From: Papio anubis
Taxonomy: Eukaryota; Chordata; Mammalia; Primates; Cercopithecidae
Assembly (NCBI RefSeq): GCF_008728515.1
Contig: NC_044989.1
Location: forward strand, 80,191,754-80,255,753
Direction: 5' to 3'
Length of the DNA stretch: 64,000 bases
The notes under the pieces were generated by a model that saw only the letters and a list, made by a program, of their open reading frames with translations, did not search any database and was not told the DNA's origin. The position numbers were made by a program, and so were the translations under genes. Every line of letters begins with the position of its first letter. The stretch's first letter is position 1. Positions 11,703 to 23,700 of this stretch are shown piece by piece.

Positions 11703-12990
11703 ATGTTCCTAGAGGAGCTAGCCCTTGAAATGAGGCTTCATGGATGAGGTTTTACAGGTCTATAAATGTGAAAGGCTATCAAAAGAAGAACAACATTGGA
11801 AAAAGCTGAGAGATTTGAGAAGGCACGATGTGTCGGGGAATGATGAGTGGACCAGATTTTAAAGTGCCGGAGGGAGAATGGCAACAGATGAGGCTTGCCA
11901 GGAATGGGAAGGTCAGATCACAAAGGACATTGTAACCAGTGTGGAAGGAGTTTATTTTGTATGATATGGCTTATGGGAAGACAAATGACTTTGAGCAGGA
12001 CAGTGAGCCAATTCGATTTGCATGTGAGCTGAGCTGTTATTGCAGAGGGAAGAATGCATCCCTGGGGGACTGGGGAGAGGTGAGGAAGCCAGGGATCACA
12101 ATAAACACTCAGGGGCCTATTTCAATAGCCTAGGTTAAAAATGAGAAATGCGTCTATGTGGTAGTGAAAAGGACAAACACATGGCACATTTTTATGGTTG
12201 AATTGAGAGTGTGTGGTGAGTGGAAATGGGAAATGGAAGAAAAATTGGGAAGTAGGGGATGGTGTCCAGGAGCCCCTCATCAAGACTGTGATGGTGAGAG
12301 GAGAGACAAGACTTCTGGGAAGATGGCATATTAATATTTGGCTATATTGCATTTGACATGCTTCCCGGCTATCTAGGGAGAGGCCTCCATAGGCAGTTGG
12401 CTGTAGGGGCCTGAAGCTCAAAACATATTTGGCCTAGACATGCCGATTTGGCAATCTGTGATGAGAGTGGAAATTAATCTGGGAGAGAGTCAGCCAATTA
12501 GAAAAACAGATCATATGAATAAAGAAAAAGGCCAAGAAAGAGCACCTCAGGGAATATTTACATTTGGAAATGTACTTCTAGAGCAAATGAGAATCACAAA
12601 TAGTGACAGTGTAGTCAGCAGTACATCAGTAGTAGCTGAAATCATAATAGTGGATGCAATATCTTAGGTAGAATTTGTAGAAGCAGAGCAGTAAGTAAAA
12701 AGACATAAATGAAACCCTGGGGAAGAGGAAAAGAGGAATTTCAGCTAGGAACTGTTCAAGAGCTGTTAGGAAAATTATCAAGCCAAATGGTGTCGGATAA
12801 ACCAGTGAAGGGGAAAGGCACCAGAGAGAGGGAGGAGTTGACACAGAAAGGGTGAGTAAGGTAATACTGAAAATTGCTCTTTGGCAATTAAGAGAGTAAG
12901 TGGTAACCTTTGTGAGAGTGATTTGAATATGGTGGTGAGGGTAAAATGCCAAAAAGAGTGGGTGTAGAGGTAAATGGGATTTGAAGGCTG
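11703..12990 (-). mobile_element. Long antisense L2 fragment
   Basis: G/A-rich plus-strand sequence typical of reversed L2. Landmarks are 'aaaggacattgtaaccagtgtg' with 'aaggagtttattttgtatg' (about 11920-11960), 'gagctgttattgcagaggg' (about 12030-12050), 'ataggcagttggctgt' (about 12390) and 'accctggggaagaggaaa' (about 12713). At about 1.3 kb it is the longest L2 piece here. Short minus-strand frames within it (about 12122-13011) are not supported as genes. Confidence 0.65.
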
Positions 12991-15200
12991 TATACTAATG
13001 AATTGAGGCATAATGATTGTTGATTAAATAAATGACCTTCTAAGATCTTTTGAAACTTACTTCAGTGTAATTTTAGAAATACAATGGGGTTGTGACGTTT
13101 AAATGAAATTACTTAGGAATCAGATTGTAAGGCCAGAGAATAATTATTGGAACCAGGTAAATTGCAAATAGAAGTATCAATTGGCTACCAGTTATACCTA
13201 TCATTCAGTCTCCTGCTATTTTCTTCAATTTTCAGTTTTGATTGAGTTTAAGTGTTTCCCTGATCCAATCATAGTTATGATGTCATTTAATGCCCCCATT
13301 ATTGATCATTACTTAGACTTATGCATAATAAGACATAGTAACCACTTTTGACAAGCCATAAATATTAGGGCCAAATAATTATTTTCACCTGACTTGTTCC
13401 TCAGAATTAGAAATTATGAACTATTTTGCAGATCATTTAGAACTTAGAGAATGTATAGTAGCTAGAGCTGATTAATTAAACCTTTTGTAACTTTATTTCC
13501 TAAGAGTTGAATGAGTCATTTATTTTGATTTAGTACAAACCTACTTGTATTCAACTTTGATTCATGGCTTACAAAGTATGAATAGATTGGGCACAGACAT
13601 ACAATTAGCCCAGTATAATTATTGATAGATTTTAAAAACTATTTAAATGTTTAGCCCCTACATGAATTAATAGACATGAAAAAGGCCATCCAAGATCTAT
13701 TCAATGGTTGTCACTGAATGTTGAGATATTAACAGAGTAGGAGGTTGGCATTTGAGCTGTGGAGCAAATAAGAGTCTCATGAGATCCCTGAAGCCCTAAA
13801 GATGAATCCAGTTTGTTTTTTCCCATTTCTCTCCCAGACATGCCTCAACCGATCCTTTGTACCTCTCCTTTCATCCTTCCAATCCCCAGAGATTTTAAAA
13901 TAAAGAAATGGATTTACATATAGAGACATGTAAACAATAATGATGAGTTAGGATAATGTATTGAGATAATGTTTGTTTTATTCTGCCTGCATCTTCTCCA
14001 TTACGAGAAGGTAATTAAGCCTCTGTGTGTAGTTGCTTTAGGGGCAGCCTTTGTTATGTAGGATTTTTATTTTATGAAAACATATACTCCTTGAAAGAAT
14101 CATGCTAGTGGAGATAAGAAAATGGGGAGAATATTACTTTTGAGATTAGAGGAAGTAGAAAGAAGTAGGAGTATTCTCCAAGACTGGGAAGTAGATGGAG
14201 GACTGGGTGTTCCACAAAGACCAAACCCATGGCTGGGCTCTAGCAGGATCACAAAGGAGACATCCTCCACGTACTTCCAGGGGCCACAAATTCTCACCAT
14301 TCAGAAAAATTCAAGCCCATGTGCAGCAAGGGATCATGTGTAATTTGGACAGTGAACTGTCATTCTCAGTAATCTACCAGAATCTCTTTCTTAGTTATAG
14401 TAAAGACACCTGTATTATTTGTTGCTCTATGGAGAAGGACAAGTGGCCTCCTGAATTCACAATTGAATTTCTTAAGAGTCAGATGTAAATAAAATTAAAT
14501 AATATGACATTTTTATACAATGCAGTTGTGGACGTAAATACCAACTAGTATAATTCTTCCACTGAAAAAATATATTTTGAGTTCTAATCAGGCCTGTTCT
14601 TTCTCAGCTCTGGAAATATAACCGTGTAGGTGACGGGTACGTTCTCTGCTCTCCAAGGTCTTGTGTTAGATACAGTTCTCCATGGATCTCTCACATTTGT
14701 GCACATCGTGTGAGCAGAGGCACTGGGTACTCTTTGTACATGACTAGCTTTTCAAGTATGTTTGCATAGTAAACAGCCTTGGAAATAAAGATAACGTCTC
14801 CCTCTGGAGCACAGGACAGACATGTTTGCTATCCATAAAAGACTTTGTTTCACTAAGCTCAGAGTTCCTTTCCTGTAATACAGACTATTGTGTGTACAAG
14901 CATCCACCTGTGCTCAGCCTTGTTGCCCTACAAAACTGCGGCAGGCTGTCTTTTTAGCTTGCAGTATAACATCTTAGACCCTGTGACATGCTGTGTGAAA
15001 GAAGGCCTTGTGCTTGGATGTGTTCTTACAAGTTCTTTCTTACTTTATCTGCCTCATTGCTTGGCATTGATTCATTCCAATGAGTTGCCCCTCCCTTTTT
15101 TGGGAGAAAAAAAAAATTAAGCTTGTGAAGTTTGGAAATAATGAAGAGATCTCAGACTTTAGGATCACAATTATTGTCCTAGATTGAACATGTCATGGTT
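12991..15200. other. No recognised feature
   Basis: 2.2 kb with no repeat that I can name. The part from about 14640 to 15120 has a TATA-like 'ccataaaagactttg' and could be a very old LTR, but this is not strong enough to call. Overlapping short frames on both strands at 14100-14490 show no recognisable protein. Confidence 0.4.
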
Positions 15201-15204
15201 TTGT

Positions 15205-15325
15205 GATGTTAGAAAAATCACTTACCATTCTGCCCTCAGTTCCTAATCAGTAAAACAGAGATGAGGATACTCACGACATTGTCACTTGTGAGTACCCAAC
15301 AAAATGACACATTTCTGAAATCCAA
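15205..15325 (+). mobile_element. MIR fragment
   Basis: Contains the MIR core 'ctcagttcctaatcagtaaaac' followed by 'gagatgaggatactcacgac', in the forward MIR orientation. Short and diverged. Confidence 0.5.
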
Positions 15326-15330
15326 AGAAC

Positions 15331-15690
15331 CTGATCAATGATAAAAACATATGTATGCAAATATATTTATTTTTATAATATGTATACTAAACAATGCCTT
15401 GTAATTTTATGTCATTTATTACATAATCTAAATTCATTGGTTCTTGTACTACATTTATTCTTCTACTTAACAGAAATCAGTGAAACATCTATGTGCTAAG
15501 CTGTTTCAATCTTTTGTGCAGTATATAGAGATAATTTTGGATGGTATGTATGTTTAGTATGCCAATCCAGAGAATATAGGCCTAAATGGAATATCTCTGG
15601 TGAGCAGCATGGAGACATTGAAATGGAAGGTGATGAAGGAAAAAGAGAAGCCTTGTGTTCAGAGCTCTGCAGCATGTGCAGTATTGCAGT
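15331..15690. other. No recognised feature
   Basis: AT-rich interval before the LTR at 15.7 kb. The edge towards the LTR is uncertain. Confidence 0.4.
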
Positions 15691-15694
15691 GCCA

Positions 15695-16215
15695 GCAAGC
15701 TAACTTGCCAGTTTCAGAAAAGCTGGTGGATGGCATAAGACTGCATCAAAGACAAATGCGTTTATTACTCACAACACAGAAAGCAGTGTGAGTCTCAAAT
15801 TCATGTTGGATCCCCTTACCCTGAGACCCATGGGGGTGAGACAGAGGGACTCATGTAGAGCTGGGCATGCAGTGGGGCTGTACCCCAGCTGAGGGTACCT
15901 GAGCCAAAGGAAGCTTTATCTTTTATTTTGGACAGGAAACACCCATCCCTGAGCTAAAGGAACCTGAATCTTTTATTTTGGATAGTAAACATTCCCCTTA
16001 AGGGAGATATTATTTTTATTATAGAAAATAATAAGCAAACCTGGCCTGTGCCCTCTCTATCTTCCAAGGTTTTCATTACACAAATATCTGTGATAAGAGA
16101 GTCTCAAACAAAGGGGCCGTTAGTGCATATGCTCACAAGATGTGCAAAAAGATGGGAGACCCATATGGATAATCGCTGCCCAATATCCAGGTGAAGGGAG
16201 ACACTTAAAGTAAAT
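15695..16215 (-). mobile_element. ERV LTR remnant with duplicated U3 unit, antisense
   Basis: On the minus strand an AATAAACGCATTTG polyadenylation signal (complement of about 15755-15768) is preceded by an LTR-like R region and a long U3. Two adjacent 50-bp units in the U3 (15901-15950 and 15951-16000) are imperfect copies, both holding 'tcttttattttgga' and 'aaaca'. I do not recognise the subfamily with certainty. Edges are approximate. Confidence 0.55.
15901..16000. repeat. 50-bp tandem duplication in LTR U3
   Basis: Two head-to-tail 50-bp copies starting gagccaaagga and gagctaaagga. Their middle part is shared and they differ at roughly a dozen bases. Confidence 0.75.
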
Positions 16216-16356
16216 CTTAGCCTCCTTCACCATTAGGTCTTGGGCCAACCCAAACTATGGTGCAGTAATTACAGTACATAATCAGATTTTATTACTGCAT
16301 AAAAATCCCTATTCATTTTTCTTTTCATTTCTTTTTCCAACTTTCCCTAATACCAC

Positions 16357-16398
16357 ACACACAAACACACTCATGCACACACACACATATACACAGAG
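16357..16398. repeat. Imperfect (CA)n microsatellite
   Basis: ACAC-rich tract with interruptions (acaaacac, actcatgcac, acatatac). Confidence 0.85.
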
Positions 16399-16414
16399 GA
16401 AGGAGATAAAACAT

Positions 16415-16630
16415 GCAAGAATAAAAATGATACAATGGACTTTGGGGACTGTGGGGGGAAAAGGGTGGGAAGGGGGTGAGGGATAAAAGACTACAAATTG
16501 GGTTCAGTGTATACTGTTCAGAGATGGGTGCACCAAAATCTCACAAATCACCACCAAAGAACTTACTCATGTAACCAGATACCACCTGTCCCCAAAATCC
16601 TGTGGAAATAAAAAAATAAAAAATAAACAA
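16415..16630 (+). mobile_element. L1 3' end (L1PB/L1MA age), sense
   Basis: L1 3' UTR with 'atgatacaatggactttggg', 'gggataaaagactac', 'atgggtgcacca' and the terminal 'cctgtggaaataaaaaa'. Only about 200 bp remain, so the copy is severely 5'-truncated. Confidence 0.85.
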
Positions 16631-16747
16631 AGAAGAGGAAAGAATGAGAAGGAGGTTAGGAGAGAAAGAAAATAGGACTTCAGAAAAAAGTAAATGAGAA
16701 AGCAGATAAAGGGATTTATAGTATTTCATCATAGCTTTAGACATCTG

Positions 16748-16837
16748 TTAGGTTGGTGCAAAAGTACTTGTGGTTTTTGCCATTATTTTTAATTATTTTG
16801 CCTTTACTTTTAATGGCAAAAACAGCAATTACTTTTG
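16748..16837 (+). mobile_element. MADE1 mariner MITE with miR-548-like hairpin
   Basis: It starts with the MADE1/Hsmar1 terminal inverted repeat ttaggttggtgcaaaagtac. The second arm (taatggcaaaaacagcaatt, then acttttg) is its near complement, but it stops at 16837 without the last 11 bases of the terminal repeat (caccaacctaa). The arms pair over about 27 bases with four mismatches around an AT-rich loop that carries a roughly 12-bp insertion. The human miR-548 family is known to derive from MADE1 palindromes. Whether this copy is processed cannot be told from sequence. Confidence 0.92.
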
Positions 16838-16855
16838 AAGATTAGAATGCTTAAT

Positions 16856-17014
16856 ATGAACCTCAAAGGGAGTATTCATTTATTACGTATAAAAAGCTGT
16901 ACATATATAATGTATACAGCTCTGAGCTCCGGGATGAGTGTACATCTGAGAAACTATCACCACTCTCAAGGCCATAAACCTACCCATCACCTCCCAAAGT
17001 TCCCTCCCCACCTT

Positions 17015-17045
<31 letters not shown>

Positions 17046-17180
17046 ATTTTGCTGTAAGAAAACTTATCATAAGATCTACCCTCTTAGCAAGTCTTAAGCA
17101 TACAATATTTTATCATTAATTATAGGTTCTATGCTGTACAGTGGATCTCCATAACTTATCTTGAATAACTGAAACTTAAT
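16856..17180 (-). mobile_element. Probable L1M 3' UTR fragment, antisense
   Basis: The phrases 'aactatcaccactctcaagg', 'cttatcataagatctaccc' and 'ggttctatgctgtacagtgg' match the antisense of an old L1M 3' region. A (TTTC)n tract sits inside. The fragment is highly diverged. Confidence 0.5.
17014..17044. repeat. (TTTC)n microsatellite
   Basis: About seven TTTC units, uninterrupted. Confidence 0.95.
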
Positions 17181-18743
17181 GGGAATATTTAAGTAATACA
17201 CTCCGTGAATAAGAGTAAGTTTGTACATTCTGCCAAGATGTAATAGGTAGGATAAATCTATCTTGCTTGAAACCAAAGTCTAGTATATCTTTCCATGTAT
17301 ATTGTCTTCAGCATTTTACTTCAGGCTCCTTCTTCAGTTGACCATTAAGAATGTGGGAATATGGAGCCGTGCCGTTGATTCTGATGTCCTATACTGGAAC
17401 AGGATAGGCGAAACCTTAGTATTTGTGGGGCCCAGGACAATAGTACAACTGGAGGCCTACCTACTGTATGTCTAAGTATTTTATGAATTAGTCTAACAAA
17501 CTGTGAATAAAAATATGTTCTAGCCTCATCTTGACAAACATACTGTCACAATAGTGAAAAATATGTGCAATGCTATACTATTTCTATGACAGAAAGTCAG
17601 CAAAGTCTCAGGGCCATCTAACTTTAAATATGACTCTCCAGTTGGGTGTTCTGTTGATGGGATGCATAAGAAATAAAGTCAATTTATACAAACTGTGATA
17701 TCTTTTTATCTAATGTTGACTTTTCTTGCCTTCATTTCAGCGAAGTTACATATTATGTTATTATAGTAAAGATTCTTACGTAATTTGTGTTGTGTGGAGA
17801 CTAATTGTCTAAAAGATTTAAAAATATAGAAGTAAAGTACACAAACTATAAATATGTTTTCCAAAAATCAAAATGAATTACTGTAAAACTACAAAATATT
17901 ATCTATGTATGTGTTTAAAAGTTATTTTTTCTAAATATTTTAAATTAACTTGCAAAATATAAGGGTACAAGAAAAATATAATTAATAAATATTAAATTTT
18001 TTAATCAATTGCATTAAATTTTATTAAATTTGTGAAAATAAATTATTACTAATTGTACTATTAAATGACTTTCTAATTGCCAAAATAAAGGACTGTATCG
18101 TGTTTTACACAGGCTACATTGGAACTCAAATATATGTACACATTTAAGAATATAGTAAATTTAAGAGTACAGTACTGATATGAGTACTGTGATATTTTGT
18201 GTAGAGCTCAGAACGACAGTTTGAAAGAGGAAGAGACATAAAAATGGTTACTCAACACTACTATGAGAAAATGCATTTCCATGCAAGAATCTACTGCATT
18301 CATGAGTCTTTTCAGTGAAATAAATGCTTCTCTTCAAATCTCCTTGTCCTCAGGTGAAATGTCTGTTTTTAACAATACAAAAGAGTTCTTAGTATTTGGA
18401 CTCAGTTCCCTTTTGTTTTGAGGACATTGGTCAGTGTGTCTGGAAAGGGTTTCTCTGGGCCCTAAAATGTCTTAGTTATAAGAATGGATATTTAGGGCTG
18501 CAAGTTTCACTGTGCCGGTACCGGACACACCAGATCCCAAGTGACAGGGATGCATCTGTTTTTAATACATTTATATTTTGTATGTTTTTGATACTTGGGG
18601 TACTATAAAGGGGCCCTGGACAGGCGCCCTCTTAACACTCTTAGGACAGCGACAGACCTTGTCAAACAGGAGAAAATTAGATATCCAATCTTTTCTGGAA
18701 CTTAAGAAAGCTTTTAATATTATAATCCCTTTAACGGCTCTTT
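17181..18743. other. No recognised feature; very AT-rich core
   Basis: The stretch 17760-18080 is extremely AT-rich. Blocks near 17425-17460 and 18600-18640 ('ggggcccaggacaa', 'ggggccctggac') look vaguely alike and could be remnants of one old repeat, but I cannot name it. Confidence 0.4.
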
Positions 18744-18757
18744 AAAAGTGGCCTAAA

Positions 18758-18869
18758 TTCATGAGAATGGTGTGAACCCGGGAGGCGGAGCTTGCAGTGA
18801 GCCGAGATTGTGCCACTGCACTCCAGCCTGGGCGACAGAGCAAGACTCTGTCTCAAAAAGAAAAAAAAA
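18758..18869 (+). mobile_element. 5'-truncated AluY with perfect target-site duplication
   Basis: Only the last part of the right monomer plus the A-tail is present, from gagaatggtgtgaacccggg to the tail at 18857-18869. The base pattern 'cggagcttgcagtgagccgag' is AluY-type. It is bounded by an exact 14-bp duplication, aaaagtggcctaaa, at 18744-18757 and 18870-18883. Confidence 0.95.
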
Positions 18870-18883
18870 AAAAGTGGCCTAAA

Positions 18884-19853
18884 CTATGCCCAAGTTGGTG
18901 ATATACTTATAAATAAATGCCTCCCCTATCCCTACAACAGCAACAACAAACAGAAACAAAAACGCATCAAAAGAAAAGGAACCCAGCATATACACTTAGT
19001 GAGAACTGACTCCTGACCGCAAGTGGGGCATACCACCAGATTGCCTTAAGGACTCATGGAGACAGGGCAGCATCCAACAGGCAGAGATGAGCCCAGTAGG
19101 AAGGATGGACCTGTCAGATGTGTGATGGTTAGAGGTGGTTGCTTTTGGGCAGGTCCAGGGTTTCAAGCCAAGTACGTGAATCAGGTTGGGAAGAAAAATG
19201 CATATAGCAGCATCAGTTAGGTAATGAGAAGTGGCATAGTGTGATCAAAGTGGGTTACTAGGAATGCAAATGTAGAGTTTTCCTTGTCCATGGTAAAAAG
19301 ATGCAATCCACCCCATCTTTATTATGTATTCCTGCCATGGCCTGGAGTACTGTGTTAGCCCTCCAGGAGATGGAACAGTGCAGGGATGAGATAGATGTGA
19401 CTCATGAAGCTCAGTCTACTTATGCATGTTAAATTGATCACTTTCAATGAGATTTGCCCTCCCTCCATAGAGGCACTTTTTCCCTTTTTCCTTTTTCACT
19501 TCCAGCTCTGTTGCCAAAATTCCCATTAAGGTCATTACAATATGTCTTTAAAAGTACCTTTCAAAATGCAAATAATGCATCAAAGTTGTAAAACATTGTC
19601 AACATAAGCTATTAATGTCAGAGTGGCAGGAAATAGGGTTTTTGTTGTTGTTTTTGTCCACAAAATATTGGAGGGACTAGAATGAGAAAGTACCTATGTA
19701 GACAACTAGTATAGTCAGGCGGAAGGTGGGTAGGATGTAATGTAAGATACAGAGATGACCAAAGCCCAAGCATGCAGGCCCAGGTGGTCATCTAAAATAA
19801 GCAAGACTGATCTCATTTCCTTTATTTAAATAGGAGACTTCAGCTTTCTTAAA
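18884..19853. other. No recognised feature
   Basis: Unique-looking DNA with a short (TTG)n at about 19641-19652. No supported gene. Confidence 0.45.
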
Positions 19854-19865
19854 ATTCAGTGGCTT

Positions 19866-20180
19866 GACTAGGTGCGATGGCTCACGCCTGTAATCCCAGC
19901 ACTTTGGGAGGCCAAGGCAGGTGGATCACGAGATCAGGAGTTCGAGACCAGCCTGGCCAATATGATAAACCTTGTCTCTACTAAAAATTTAAAAATTTAG
20001 CCGGGTGTGGTGGCACATGCCTGTTGTCTCAGTTATTGGGGAGGTTGAGGCAGGAGAATCACTTGAGCCCAGGAGGCGGAGGTTGCAGTGAGCCAAGATC
20101 ACACCACTGTACTCCAGCCTGGGCGACAGAGCGAGACTCCATCTCAAATAAACAAACAAAAACAATAACAAACAAAACAA
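19866..20180 (+). mobile_element. AluS, sense
   Basis: Full-length dimeric Alu with an A-rich tail broken by C and T. Flanked by attcagtggctt (19854-19865) and attgagtggctt (20180-20191), a 12-bp target duplication with one mismatch. Confidence 0.95.
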
Positions 20181-20191
20181 TTGAGTGGCTT

Positions 20192-20546
20192 AGTCTAACG
20201 GAAAAATTTCCTCTGTTGTTCTTGTGTTTGTCCATTTACATGTTTTGATTTATGAAAATAATTCATGATGAGGAGTGAAACATTTTTAAAGTTTCCATTA
20301 AATATGTTCCAGTTTCCTTATTTGTAAAAGTTAATGGTTTATTATTAGATGCTTTAGGATTGCACTGTTCTCTGGGGTGGATTTTATTAAATGAATCATT
20401 TATTCTTCATTATTTCTTAATCTTTTTTTATATCTATACCAGTTTTTACACGAAAGATTTCTGCACCCCTCTTGCTGATAGAAGTTTACCCTTTTTCTCA
20501 TATGTATATTCCCTGATAGAAAGGAGATCTTTGGAATCAACCATTC
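20192..20546. other. No recognised feature
   Basis: AT-rich spacer between AluS and MER5A. Confidence 0.45.
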
Positions 20547-20700
20547 TGGTGGTTCTCCAAGCATAGTCCCAAGACCTGCAGAATTCTCTGGGAACTTGTT
20601 AGAGATTCATATTCCCCGCCCCACCCCAGAACTGCTGAATGAGACACTCTGGGGTGGGGGTCCAGCAATCTGTGTTTTAACTGGACATTCCAATAATTCT
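20547..20700 (-). mobile_element. MER5A hAT-Charlie MITE, partial
   Basis: Contains tggtggttctccaagcatag, a 'gaacttgttagagattcat' block, a 'ccaccccagaactgctgaat' block and 'caatctgtgttttaac'. The far terminal repeat (gagaaccactg) is missing. Confidence 0.8.
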
Positions 20701-23700
20701 GTCTAGTCCAACTCTCATGTCTCCACATTAGGAAACAGGTCGATGGTACTCATCCCCTGGTCATCAGACTCCTACTCTAGTGCTTTTTTTTTTTTTTTTT
20801 CTTTTAATCACTATACTGAGGTTCGTGTTAAGAACACGATGTGAGTCTCCTGATGGGTTTCGGGACTTTCCAATCCTCATGGATATTCAAAATCGATCAG
20901 AGCCATCTAATAGTATAATAAAATACTTTTTTTCCTTTTAATCAGTTAGATTTTTATTCTTATTTGAAATTTTAAATATATATTTTTTTAATGCAGAATA
21001 GGAGATGAAGCACTGGAGTGAAAGCAGTTGTAGTAAAAGCCAACAAATTTATGTAGTAAGACTTTTTTTTTTTTTTTACAAAAATACTCATTCTTGAAAG
21101 AATAGCAAGTGAATTTGAAGCATCTAGAAATTATGATGTGACCAAAAGGAGACTTCAAAGACGAATCAAAAGAAATTTGTATCACTAATTGAAGAGCATA
21201 GACAGATATTTGAATATCAAAAAATGAAAGCCAGTGTAAAAACCATTGGCACAAATTTCTGAAAGATAGGGATTTTGAATCAGACTTTGAGGATATCAGA
21301 CTAGAGTAATTTAGTTTTATAAAGGAAATTCTCCCCAGGACAGTGGTTTCATTTGTTTTCACTTCCAGAAAATAAGAAAAGCAGCAGATTCTGGAGTCCT
21401 CAATGAATCTCACAATGTTCCAAGGTGATGCATGGAAAGCAGGCATCCAGCATTAACAGGTGATCTGATTTATTGTTGAAGAAAAGAGGATAAATTCTCC
21501 TGATACAGTACATCTTACTCTCTTTCATTGTTCCCTCTTATGAGCCCCAGCCCAGATTTGCTATCCAGGACCCAAGGGATAGTTTCCTAGGCAGCTCCTG
21601 CCTGTAGTTTTGGGAAAGTAAAGCCAATGTTTTGTATGTCAGCTCACAGTTATAATTCTGATGCAGTCTCAGACCTTGGTTTTTTTTTTTTTTTTTTAAT
21701 CTCTGCAAGCCTCATTCCGCCTCTTCTTATATATGTTCATGTATATCTAAACATTGTATGTATGATTATATATCTAGATATGTATCAAGATACCTTATTC
21801 TTTTTTTTCAACAGGTATTTCTTTAATTCCAAACACCACACCCCTTCTGTAATATAGACCTTCTATAGGGTTGGCCTTCACAGATGCAGACTGAAGAGGA
21901 ACCTTTTTCATATAGTTTGAGGGTTTTTGTTTTTTCTGCAAAAACTCTCATTGACTTCTTGTCCAGAAAGGCATGTAGAAATGAGCCCTATTGTATTGTG
22001 GAAGAATCTCATCTTGTACAACAATCAAAAATACTGCAGAAATTTAAATCCCCCACCATTTTACTGCACATAACAAAGATGTGGAGGTATCAGGCTGATA
22101 CATCTTTGGAACAGATAATGAAGCTTAGAAAGTGAGAGAGCAAAAAGAGCTATTACTGTAGCCTTTAAATTTTTTCTTAAAATTGTTTAGCATCACTGAA
22201 AGGAACGGAGCCTCAAATTCACAGTCTTAATGTCACATTAGCATATTCCTTTCATTCTTTAAACTATATTTAATTTATTTTTCCACAGGGTTATGGTAGT
22301 GATCATTATGAAAATGTATTTTGTCTTATATGTCATAAAAATAGCAACATCTTAGACACAGATGTAGGTCACTAGTCTTGGTAATGACTTAGTCTGTAGA
22401 TTGGCATAATAATGACCATTTTGCTTAGAAGGGAAAAGTTCAGGGATGTGGAACTGAGTAGAAAGGAGAAGCAGTCACACGATTTGAAAGGCCAAATGAC
22501 TGATACAGTTTTTCAGACATTGCATAAGATTTTTTCCTAAGGAACTTCACATGCAGATGGATTAAACTCTAACATGTCAATATATCAGAATTTGCTAAAA
22601 GCTATAACTTTGTCAAATAAAATACAGGAGAACTCTTTAAGATGCAGAGTGTGGTGATTCTAATTCAAATTTTAAAAGAAAATTTATTTTTATAACAAGA
22701 GATTTTACGGTAGTTTGGAAAGTTAGAAAACTAAGAATTTCTGGGAAGCTTGCATGTTATGTTATAAAAGTTGACTGTGCTGCTTTTTGTGCGTAACACT
22801 AGCCCTCACCTCTTTTCTAAACTCCAGGCAAATGTTCTCCCTTGCACTGAGATACGTATATTCCCACCCAGATTCAATTCTGATTCCTTCTCTGAATGAA
22901 CATTGACTCCCTTGTCTGATTCTTATTTGCTGTTAGTATTATCTTTATTTGTCAACACTTCAGTAATATGTCTCCAAAATTGAAAAATACAGGAAATGCT
23001 AAAAGAAAGTCAGCTCAGATAATCTTGACAACAGCTCCTGTCTTGTAGAAGATGACCAGTGTCTTGGGGAGTTTAGAGGAGCCAGCCAGCAGCAGATGAC
23101 GTCCACCTGCAGAGGGGACACAGCCAAGGAGGATGGCAAAAGAGATGGGTTTCAGCTCTAGAGAGGTGTGTGATGGCAGGCTGCAAGAGTACACTAAAAT
23201 TTAGGCAGGAGAAGAGGAAGTGTTGAGTAATCTGTACATTTTTTGATAACATGCCTGCTGAAAGAAAATTTTAGTCTGATGGATGACTATTTAGGGGACT
23301 TAGCAGATGAGTGCCAATTATTGTTTGGTTGCAATGTGATGTGAATCTGGTCAGAAAGACTTGGATCATTTAGGTGTTATAAAAAGTGGTTATGGAGATT
23401 TATTTAAAAGAACTGGTCCTTAAGACTTTCAAAAATATTCAGTTGTTGTCTCTAGATTAATATATTGGGGGAGCTACAAGAACATTTTAACCCAGCAATA
23501 CCTGAATCCAGATCTGTGCTTTTTTTCACCCAAGCAAAGGTAACAGTAGATAGTTTATGTACTAATTGAAATCTCCTTAGAGAAGTTAGAAAGGGCTTGA
23601 GAAAGGTTTTGCTAAGTTTAAATTTATGAGAGAGGGTGAATTGTTTTCAAAAACGATGAGAGAATGGACTGGATACCTCTTGCCTTTTGTGCACTCCCTC

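Noticed and set aside
12122..13011. Overlapping minus-strand frames of 77-108 codons
   Set aside because: They fall in the antisense L2 fragment. L2 C/T-rich strands produce chance frames rich in L, S, P and F.
14640..15120. Possible ancient LTR or exon
   Set aside because: A TATA-like word and balanced composition were suggestive, but there are no ends, target duplication or family match.
17420..18650. Two similar 'ggggccc(a/t)gga' blocks as a repeat pair
   Set aside because: The shared part is too short and the surroundings do not align.
20988..21446. 152-codon minus-strand frame as a possible gene
   Set aside because: It runs across a T15-type homopolymer, has low-complexity composition and no domain I know, and there is no promoter or splice context. 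The plus strand of 21078-21188 also reads as a 36-codon charged stretch without a start codon, and stops follow quickly.
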